31,459 nt of DNA from Actinomycetes bacterium. Its GTDB lineage: Bacteria; Actinomycetota; Acidimicrobiia; Acidimicrobiales; Palsa-688. The stretch lies in assembly GCA_021808425.1 (NCBI GenBank), contig JAKBBS010000016.1, forward strand, positions 1 to 31,459, read 5' to 3'. The position numbers were made by a program, and so were the translations under genes. Positions 16,288 to 22,376 of the stretch are shown piece by piece. A model generated the notes under the pieces. That model did not search any database and had not been told where the DNA came from. It saw only the letters and a program-made list of their open reading frames with translations. Numbering within the stretch: the stretch's first letter is position 1; every line of letters begins with the position of its first letter.

Positions 16288-17425
16288 GTCGGGCAACCCT
16301 CCCGCGCACGGCTGCGGCACTCAATGCGGCGGCGAGTGATACGACGATCGCCTCGTCGGAGAAACGAGCCTCGGCTCCCTGGCGGGCTCGTACGGCGGCG
16401 TCGTGCAAGGCGATGCGGTCCGTATCTAGATGGACGAGCATCCGCGCAAGTTCCTCATGGTCCGACTCGCCGACGGTCCAACCCGCCCCGATCTGGCCGA
16501 TGAGGGAGGGGAGCTCCCCGGACCTGGTTACGATTGCCGGAACCTCTGCTGCCGCCGCCTCAATCACGACCCTCCCGAACTGCTCACTCCAGCGCGCTGT
16601 CTTTCTAGATGGCACCACGAGCAGGTCCAACTCGCGGTAGGCGGAGGCGACTGCTGTTCGATCGAGCGCTCCTCGCCAGTTGATTCGGTCGTGTACCCCG
16701 AGAGTGTCCGCGATTGTCCGCAGTCGTGGTTCATCCGGTCCTGATCCGATGATGTCCAGGACGAGGTCAATGCCTTGGACGTCCGCAATGGCCTTTATGG
16801 CTGTGTCGGCTCCTTTTTCCGGGACCAGACGGCCGACAAAGCCGACACGAAGAGTGTTCTTCGCTTCATGCGCGCCGGTGTGGGATGGCCTGAATACCGC
16901 CAAGTCGACAGGCATCGGGATGACTTCGATGGGCTTGCGGTAGCCTTTGCGGCGCATCACGTCGGCGACGTTGTCCGAAACTGTCACCACGAAGTCCGAT
17001 TCTCGGTAGACGTAGGCCTCGCTCTGGCGGAACGGAATTGGATAACGTTTGAGCAGGTTCTGCGCACTTCGCACGCCCACGGGGATGTCAGATAGTGCTC
17101 TAACGGCCCGAAGCATCTGGAATGTTGCTGCTGCGTAGGGTTCATGATAGATGTAGACAAGGTCGGGATCGAAGTCCCTAACATGACGGCGCAATCGCCC
17201 GATGAAGAAGTGCAGCGGAATGTTCCCCTTTAGAGCGATCGGCGAGTGGCGTAACTCAGTCGTCATTCCCTGCCCGGCAACCGCCTTGATCTCGGTCCCG
17301 TACTCGTCTCTCCAAGTTTTTGCGGCTAGCAGTGCGATGTGCCAACCAGTGTGGTCGGCGAGCTTGGAGTAGAGGGATTGGCGGGCGGGGAGGCCCGCCC
17401 ACGGATGCATTATGAGAACCCTCAT
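16280..17425 (-). CDS. GT4-family glycosyltransferase
   Basis: A 381-residue GT-B enzyme. The N-terminus 'MRVLIMHPWAGLPARQSLY' replaces the common GG loop with a more open form seen in part of the family. 'DPDLVYIYHEPYAAATFQ' (about 86-103) lines the acceptor cleft. 'VGFVGRLVPEKGADTAI' (about 194-210) opens the donor domain. 'SEQFGRVVIEAA' contains the E-x7-E pair Glu281/Glu289. The start codon overlaps the upstream stop as ATGA. A 7-bp GC hairpin lies just inside the gene (17380-17399) within the codons for 'AGLPAR'; it is probably incidental. Its donor is unknown. Confidence 0.9.
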   Translation of the reverse strand: MRVLIMHPWAGLPARQSLYSKLADHTGWHIALLAAKTWRDEYGTEIKAVAGQGMTTELRHSPIALKGNIPLHFFIGRLRRHVRDFDPDLVYIYHEPYAAATFQMLRAVRALSDIPVGVRSAQNLLKRYPIPFRQSEAYVYRESDFVVTVSDNVADVMRRKGYRKPIEVIPMPVDLAVFRPSHTGAHEAKNTLRVGFVGRLVPEKGADTAIKAIADVQGIDLVLDIIGSGPDEPRLRTIADTLGVHDRINWRGALDRTAVASAYRELDLLVVPSRKTARWSEQFGRVVIEAAAAEVPAIVTRSGELPSLIGQIGAGWTVGESDHEELARMLVHLDTDRIALHDAAVRARQGAEARFSDEAIVVSLAAALSAAAVRGRVARHD

Positions 17426-18654
17426 CTAGGGGCACCGCTACTTCGCTTGTTACGCGTCGCGCGCCGAGCTGCGAGTGTCATTGCAAGGCGCCACGACTCG
17501 ACTACCGCAGAGGCAAACCGCTCGGGGGAGCTTACGTTCGCCGCTTCTTGTGCGGCGATCCGGCCCACGGCGAGTCTTCTGGCAGGATCCGCTACAAGGA
17601 CAGCGAGGCGTTGTCGCAGTGCCACGGTATCGCCCGGGGCGACGAGGAAACCAGAGTGACCATCCGAAATGACTTCCTGTATCGCACCCACCTCAGTAGC
17701 AACCACTGCAAGGCCGTGCGTCATCGCCTCGAGAACTACCGTCGGAATCCCTTCGGATCGCCCTGTTGAGCTTAGCGCGAAGATGTCGGCGGCGCCCAAT
17801 AGGTCAGCAACGTCGAGACCGGCCTCCAGGTGCCCGACGGCTCGCTCGCCAAAGCCTTTCGCCGCAGCGTGATTGCTGAGCGAAAGAGCGTAGTCGGCGT
17901 GGCCGGCTTGGACAGCTCCCCTGATTCGAAGCGCTGGCCTTTGAGGTAAACCAGTGGCCCCGGTAGGCCAGCCGAGTGCGTCGATCAGCCGGTCGAATCC
18001 CTTCTGCGGATTCAGGTTGCCGACAGCCACGACGAGGGTCTCGTCTGATTCAACTCCGAGGCGCAGGCGGGTCTCCGAGCGCCCGGCACGCGTTGTGCGT
18101 CTCGCAATGACGGGAGGGATAAATGAGATCTGGCGCCCCGGCCGGAGCCGAGCACCGGGATATTGCGCGGCTAGCGAGACTCCAGTTGTCATGATGACGT
18201 CGGAAAGTGCTACGACGAACGGCATCATCGCCCAGCGCAGGGCTACGGGTGGTCTCGTATCTATGAGCTGCCAGACGACGCCGCTGCCTCGCAGCCGACC
18301 GGCAACTGCCCCGTCGACGTTCAGCAACCCGTGAACTTCGACTACGTCGATCCGCCTTTTGTCGATGAGCGTTGCAAGATCCTTGACCTGACCCGGATAG
18401 TTCCTCGCGAGGTCAAAAAGGCCCTGGTTTCGCAGGGACGCACGCGGCCGGCGCAGGTCCATCTCGACGACCTCGACGCCGGCAGTGCGGAGCCGAGAAG
18501 CGCCATCCCCCTGCTCGGCGGGTAGCACTACCGTGAGGTCGATACCGGGTAAGGCCGACGCGAGTGCGACAGCCTGGTTATGCGGTCCACCATATGAGCT
18601 AGAATGGATGACTGACAGGACTCGAAGACCGCATGCCTCCGATTCTGCGCTCAT
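17422..18654 (-). CDS. GT4-family glycosyltransferase, first gene of the operon
   Basis: A 410-residue GT-B enzyme. 'LRVLSVIHSSSYGGPHNQAVAL' (10-31) is the typical N-terminal loop. 'DVVEVHGLLNVDGAVAGRL' (about 103-121) marks the acceptor domain. 'VAVGNLNPQKGFDRLIDAL' (about 209-227) starts the donor domain. 'SEGIPTVVLEAMTHG' gives the E-x7-E pair Glu301/Glu309. The ATG at 18654 heads an eight-gene minus-strand operon and faces the flippase gene across a gap of about 100-120 nt, which must carry the divergent promoters. Its ribosome site is weak (GAAG about 12 nt upstream). Its stop is joined to the next gene by an ATGA overlap. The donor cannot be inferred. Confidence 0.9.
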   Translation of the reverse strand: MSAESEACGLRVLSVIHSSSYGGPHNQAVALASALPGIDLTVVLPAEQGDGASRLRTAGVEVVEMDLRRPRASLRNQGLFDLARNYPGQVKDLATLIDKRRIDVVEVHGLLNVDGAVAGRLRGSGVVWQLIDTRPPVALRWAMMPFVVALSDVIMTTGVSLAAQYPGARLRPGRQISFIPPVIARRTTRAGRSETRLRLGVESDETLVVAVGNLNPQKGFDRLIDALGWPTGATGLPQRPALRIRGAVQAGHADYALSLSNHAAAKGFGERAVGHLEAGLDVADLLGAADIFALSSTGRSEGIPTVVLEAMTHGLAVVATEVGAIQEVISDGHSGFLVAPGDTVALRQRLAVLVADPARRLAVGRIAAQEAANVSSPERFASAVVESWRLAMTLAARRATRNKRSSGAPR

Positions 18655-18756
18655 GATATGTATCTTCGGCTATGACGAGCCTCGCCTTCAGATGCTGCCC
18701 AGGTTCGTGCCCGCTGTCGTAAAGTCGAGACACGATGCAGGCCACCACGTCTCCGC

Positions 18757-20367
18757 ATGGAGAAGCTTCGTACCGAGATGAGTGACGTCGACTCTCACGC
18801 GTCGGCAGATCCGCTCCCGGCGGGTAACGATCGCGACATTGCGAACAACGCCAGCGGCTCGCAACTTATGCGAAACTTCTTCGCAAACTACCTGTCGTTC
18901 GGGGCGGCGATCCTTCTGTCGCTGCTGCTCACCCCGATCGTGCTTCATCACGCAGGAACAGTCAACTATGGCTTGTGGATCACCTTGTCCGCGGCAGGCT
19001 CATACGTCGGCTTGCTCGATGCCGGAGTATCGACCGCCGCGGTCCGCGAGATCGCGGCAGCTATCGCGAAAGGAGACGAGGAGCACCTCAATGAGCTGTT
19101 CGACGCAGTCAACGTGTTCTTCGTAGGTACCGGTGCCGTTGCATGTGCAGTGACCATTGTGGGTGTCCCGCTCATCGGAAAGGTGTTCTCCCTCACCCCA
19201 GGGACCCTGGAGGCCGCCCGGATAGCGTTGGTGCTTGAAGGGGTTTGGACTGCGATCGGGTTCTTGAAGATAATCCCGACCGTAGGGCTGTACGGAAGCG
19301 GCCGGAGCGACATCATGGCGTTCATCGGTGTCGGGTTCGTTACCACTACTCAGGCAGCTCAGATTGTCGTCACGCTGCTCGGCGGTGGACTCGTTGGGCT
19401 GTTCGCTGCCGCAGCAGGTAGCTCGATCATTGCCCTCGCTGTGTCGTGGAGGATCGCTGAGAGGCTCGGAGTCCGTCGCCGGCTGAGGTTCCACCTCGTC
19501 GGATCCACAATGCGAGCACTTCTAATCCAGGGCTGGGACAACACGCTGATCAGCATCAGTGGGATCATCTCGTACCGCTTGGACGCGATGCTGATAGCGG
19601 TCATCCTTCCGATAACTCAAGTCGCCCCCTACGACATAGCCCTGTCCACTGCGAATCTCTCGGGGAATCTAGCTACTACCGGAACGTCACTGCTGCTCCC
19701 GGCGTACGCTCACTCACACGCCGTCAACGACACAACCCGGCAATTTACCCTTTTCTCACGGGCGGTGATGGCGAGTATGGCAATCGCCATGTCAGTGACC
19801 GCTGCGCTGATCGCCTTCGGTCAACCTATCCTCGCGCTTTGGCTCGGCCACGTGCCGGCCCACACTTATGAGATTCTGGTGGTCATGAACCTTGTCTTCG
19901 TGGTCCGAATGCCAGGCCGGCAGGCGACGGTATACCTTACCGGTACCGGTAAGGTCCGACAGATTGCACGGCTTTCATTGATTTTCGCCGTAACGAATTT
20001 CGCTATGAGCGTCGCCACGACTTTCTGGTTGGGAGCGGTTGGGCCGGTAGTCGGGTCCATCCCTCAAGTCCTGATTTTTGAGTTCGTTGCGCTGCCAGTG
20101 CTCTGCCTTCGGGAGCTTGGAGTGACGATAACCTCATATCTAAAGGCGGCGATTGCCCCCCTGGCAGCGCCTTTGGGGGCCGCCGCTTCGACAAGTCTGT
20201 TGCTCAGATTCACGGTTCACACATCTGAAGTCCGGGCGCCGTTCGAAGCCGTCGCTGTGGTGGTAGCGGCAGCGCTGGCGCTAGGCGCGTGGTTCTGGAT
20301 CACTGAGATGGAGTTCAGGGAAGTTGTCAGCCGTCACCTACATCGAAGCGGAACTTCCACTCGCTGA
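18757..20367 (+). CDS. Wzx-like polysaccharide/repeat-unit flippase (MATE/MVF superfamily)
   Basis: A 536-residue integral membrane protein. After a hydrophilic tail of about 40 residues come some 12-14 hydrophobic segments. The first is 'FFANYLSFGAAILLSLLLTPIVLHHAG', followed by 'YGLWITLSAAGSYVGLLDAGVSTAAVREIA', the recognisable opening of Wzx/polysaccharide-biosynthesis flippases. The protein would move the polyprenyl-pyrophosphate-linked repeat unit from the inner to the outer face of the membrane for the Wzy polymerase. Length and helix count fit the family, which averages 400-550 residues. An ATG at 18778, seven codons in, is an equal alternative start, and neither has a strong ribosome site. 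It is divergent from the GT/kinase/polymerase operon and convergent with the carrier-protein gene. A perfect 22-bp palindrome lies inside the gene. Confidence 0.9.
   Translation: MEKLRTEMSDVDSHASADPLPAGNDRDIANNASGSQLMRNFFANYLSFGAAILLSLLLTPIVLHHAGTVNYGLWITLSAAGSYVGLLDAGVSTAAVREIAAAIAKGDEEHLNELFDAVNVFFVGTGAVACAVTIVGVPLIGKVFSLTPGTLEAARIALVLEGVWTAIGFLKIIPTVGLYGSGRSDIMAFIGVGFVTTTQAAQIVVTLLGGGLVGLFAAAAGSSIIALAVSWRIAERLGVRRRLRFHLVGSTMRALLIQGWDNTLISISGIISYRLDAMLIAVILPITQVAPYDIALSTANLSGNLATTGTSLLLPAYAHSHAVNDTTRQFTLFSRAVMASMAIAMSVTAALIAFGQPILALWLGHVPAHTYEILVVMNLVFVVRMPGRQATVYLTGTGKVRQIARLSLIFAVTNFAMSVATTFWLGAVGPVVGSIPQVLIFEFVALPVLCLRELGVTITSYLKAAIAPLAAPLGAAASTSLLLRFTVHTSEVRAPFEAVAVVVAAALALGAWFWITEMEFREVVSRHLHRSGTSTR
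19934..19955. repeat. 22-bp perfect palindrome inside the flippase gene
   Basis: The DNA from 19934 to 19955 is its own reverse complement (half site ACCTTACCGGT, centre between 19944 and 19945). It encodes 'YLTGTGKV' in a loop of the flippase. Its position deep in the coding region argues against a promoter operator. A protein binding site, a cruciform or chance are all possible. Confidence 0.6.
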
Positions 20368-20388
20368 CAACTACCTTCAGTTAGTGAG
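20360..20388. terminator. Imperfect stem-loop over two convergent stop codons
   Basis: CTCGCTGAC (20360-20368) can pair with GTTAGTGAG (20380-20388) through seven Watson-Crick and two G-U pairs around an 11-nt loop. It covers the flippase stop (20365-20367) and the carrier-protein stop (20377-20379). The placement suits a terminator for both genes, but the stem is weak and no T-run follows. Confidence 0.25.
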
Positions 20389-20625
20389 CAACGCGATCGC
20401 ACTTCGTATTGAGTTTATGGACCCGAATGTCGACTTGGTGAGCAGTTGGTCGGGAAATTCGATCCCGAATTCGTCTTCAAGACCCAGCATGACGCTAACC
20501 AGGGCATGAGACGACATTCCGAGGCGTTGAAGGTCGTCGCTGTCGAATACTTCGCTCACCTCGACGACCAGCTTGGCTTCCTCGGCTAGTACCCGCCTAA
20601 TCACGTCATCGACATTGGTCACCAT
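20377..20625 (-). CDS. Discrete acyl/aminoacyl carrier protein
   Basis: An 82-residue four-helix carrier-protein-like polypeptide. The motif 'LGMSSHALVSVML' places the 4'-phosphopantetheine attachment on its second Ser (Ser39 from this start), where ordinary ACPs read LGxDSL. 'LEDEFGIEFPDQLL' is the conserved helix II-III segment. The LGM(S/T)SH form is the one I associate with small carrier proteins loaded by stand-alone amino-acid ligases rather than with fatty-acid ACP; this is recollection, not a search. A GTG at 20670 would add 15 residues. It sits alone between the flippase (convergent) and a GT4 gene (divergent), far from the stand-alone adenylation domain at the window's right end, its most obvious partner here. 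Confidence 0.88.
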   Translation of the reverse strand: MVTNVDDVIRRVLAEEAKLVVEVSEVFDSDDLQRLGMSSHALVSVMLGLEDEFGIEFPDQLLTKSTFGSINSIRSAIALLTN

Positions 20626-20703
20626 CGGAAGATCTTCGGCGCGCCACGGCTCAGGCTTGACCGAACGCACCGGCGAACCAATCTCTCAGGTAGCCTTCAT
20701 CGG

Positions 20704-21852
20704 GTGGCTAGCTATAACGGAGCGGGTGATTTCGACGTCGTCTGCTGCTCGTTGGAGGCGTGGGACGAAGTATGGAGAAGGAACCAGTTCCTGGTGAGGG
20801 AATTACTTGGCCTGCGAAGTCGTATGCGCTTACTCTTTGTGCAACCTCCGTCGGACGCCCTGTGGTCTGCGCTGCACGCTAGGCCGATCGGCGAGACTGG
20901 GGTGCGCCTTGTTCCTCGCTATGAGCGGGTGGCAACCCTGACGCCTCGCAAGTGGTTACCACGTGGCGCGTTCCGAGGTGTCGACGACCGGCTAGGCCGG
21001 GTGGTCTACTCCCACGCCCTCAGGATGGATCTCGTGAACCCCGTGCTATGGGTGAATGACAGCGGTTATGCCGGACTGGTCGAGAGTTGCGGATGGCCCG
21101 CCGTCTACGACGTAACGGACGACTGGACGCTGGCGGAGCGCTCCGAGCGGGAAGCGAGAAGGCAGGAGGCAAACGATCGGCGAATGCTGGTTTCTGCAAA
21201 AGAGGTGGTGGTCTGTTCTCCCGCTCTTGCCGCATCACGAGGAGCAGGGCGCTCCGTCAGGGTCATTCCTAATGGGGTGGACGTCGATCACTTCCGTCGG
21301 GAGACAACTCGCCCGGGGGACCTACCGTGCGATCGTCCGGTGTTGTATTGCGGCACGGTGGCAGCGGATCGTATCGATGTGGACCTTTGCGTGGAGCTTG
21401 CGGCGGCCCTACCGGATGGAGCCAAACTCGTGTTTGTGGGACCGAACGCGTGCTCGCGAGAAACCACGAGGCGCCTAACCGACGCCGGGGCCGCCTTCCT
21501 TGGGGCTCGGCCCTATCAGGACATTCCAGCTTATATGCAACATGCAAAGTTGCTTATTGTTCCGCACCTCGTTAACCCTTTCACCGAGAGTCTCGATCCA
21601 ATCAAGGCGAGAGAGATCCTTGCCGTTGGCAAGCTGGCTATCTCCACACCGGTGGCTGGCTTCAGAGACGTAGGTTGGCCGATTGAAACGGTCAATCGGC
21701 CAGGTTTCGTTTCCGCCGTGCTTAGAGCGTTGGATAGTCAGTTACCCTCGGGGCGCAGACGCTCCGACATGGACGACTCGGTCTCTTGGGGCGCGCGCGG
21801 CAGGGCATTTCTTGATGTACTCGAAGCTGCAGCGAACTCCCGCTCCGGCTAA
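20704..21852 (+). CDS. GT4-like glycosyltransferase
   Basis: A 382-residue GT-B protein. The N-terminal domain shows 'LLFVQPPSDALW' (about 43-54), 'NPVLWVNDSGYAGLV' and 'VYDVTDDWTLAERSE' (about 134-148), a pattern of the TuaH-like branch of glycosyltransferases. The donor domain begins with 'VIPNGVDVDHF' (187-197) and 'VLYCGTVAADRID'. The usual E-x7-E region is replaced by 'NPFTESLDPIKAREILAVGK', the TuaH-type variant 'PIKxxEYLAxGK'. It would add a sugar in the cytoplasm. The start is a GTG at 20704 with only a weak ribosome site. It is divergent from the carrier-protein gene, and its stop overlaps the convergent stalk-protein gene by 4 nt. The sugar is unknown. Confidence 0.88.
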   Translation: MASYNGAGDFDVVCCSLEAWDEVWRRNQFLVRELLGLRSRMRLLFVQPPSDALWSALHARPIGETGVRLVPRYERVATLTPRKWLPRGAFRGVDDRLGRVVYSHALRMDLVNPVLWVNDSGYAGLVESCGWPAVYDVTDDWTLAERSEREARRQEANDRRMLVSAKEVVVCSPALAASRGAGRSVRVIPNGVDVDHFRRETTRPGDLPCDRPVLYCGTVAADRIDVDLCVELAAALPDGAKLVFVGPNACSRETTRRLTDAGAAFLGARPYQDIPAYMQHAKLLIVPHLVNPFTESLDPIKAREILAVGKLAISTPVAGFRDVGWPIETVNRPGFVSAVLRALDSQLPSGRRRSDMDDSVSWGARGRAFLDVLEAAANSRSG

Positions 21853-22262
21853 ACTTGGCTAGGCCGACGCCGTTTGCGAGTCGCAAGCACCAAGGCGCCC
21901 CCGGCTCCTATGGCTCCGGCTCCGACCGCTGTGACCAACGCAGCGTCGATCCCGGTGAACGCTAGGCCTGAAGGAGGTGTCGGCGGCACTACGGGAGGCG
22001 GTGGCGGGACTACAGACGGGGCTGTCGTGGGTGGCGTCGTAGTCGACGGCGGGGGGGTGGTTGCTGGCGGGGTCGTAGGCGGAGCGGTCGTTGTTGGCGG
22101 GGTCGTAGGCGGTGGGGTTGTCGGCGGAGTGGTGGTGGGTGTCGGTCCGTAGGCGAACGCAGGCGACTCGGTCGAGGTGACGGTGAGACTGCCAAAGAAG
22201 GCTGCCACGGTAAATGCGCCAACGCTCGTTGTCCGCAGCACCCGATCTGTCATGAACTTCAT
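21849..22262 (-). CDS. Pro/Thr-rich secreted stalk protein with LAFTG sortase signal
   Basis: A 137-residue protein from the ATG at 22262, chosen because GAGAGGAG lies 8 nt upstream and a proper signal peptide follows (basic start, hydrophobic core, cleavage near 'SPAFA-YGP'). The middle (about 39-95) is low-complexity proline/threonine, a rigid and probably glycosylated stalk. The end is a cell-wall sorting signal: LAFTG at 100-104, a hydrophobic segment, then RKRRR. LAxTG is the signal recognised by class E sortases of high-GC Gram-positive bacteria; no sortase gene is in the window. There is no room for a folded catalytic domain. It lies 114 nt downstream of the DUF4012 gene on the same strand. 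An earlier in-frame codon reaches 22376 but would block the signal peptide. Confidence 0.85.
   Translation of the reverse strand: MKFMTDRVLRTTSVGAFTVAAFFGSLTVTSTESPAFAYGPTPTTTPPTTPPPTTPPTTTAPPTTPPATTPPPSTTTPPTTAPSVVPPPPPVVPPTPPSGLAFTGIDAALVTAVGAGAIGAGGALVLATRKRRRPSQV
22061..22120. repeat. Two 30-bp tandem repeats in the Pro/Thr stalk
   Basis: Units 22061-22090 and 22091-22120 match at 26 of 30 positions and share the exact core TGGCGGGGTCGTAGGCGG. They encode proline/threonine repeats of the stalk protein on the minus strand. The surrounding 22000-22140 is simple GGC/GGT-rich sequence likely to vary in length. Confidence 0.75.
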
Positions 22263-22359
22263 TTTGCATGCTCCTCTCGACGAAAATCCTCGAGTCGCGG
22301 ACCTTTTGTGCCGATACGCCATCACCGTAACCGACTTGCGCTTAGATAGCGACACCCTT

Positions 22360-22376
22360 GTGCCGATAGGCGGCAC
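22360..22376 (-). promoter_or_regulatory. Stem-loop immediately after the DUF4012 stop codon
   Basis: On the minus strand GTGCCG-CCTAT-CGGCAC begins on the base after the DUF4012 TAA. The 3' half is part of the 11-mer TATCGGCACAA, which recurs 52 nt further down the leader of the stalk gene (plus-strand copies at 22358-22368 and 22306-22316). It could be an attenuator between the two genes, or part of a repeated protein-binding site. No T-run follows. Confidence 0.35.

Noticed and set aside
17380..17399. 7-bp GC hairpin near the start of a GT4 gene
   Set aside because: It lies inside codons for a common 'AGLPAR' stretch, is short, and is of a kind expected in GC-rich coding DNA.
21874..22152. 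Gly/Val-rich plus-strand open frame (GGVVGG repeats)
   Set aside because: It is the reverse complement of the Pro/Thr stalk repeats. The minus-strand protein has a signal peptide, sorting signal and ribosome site; this frame has none.
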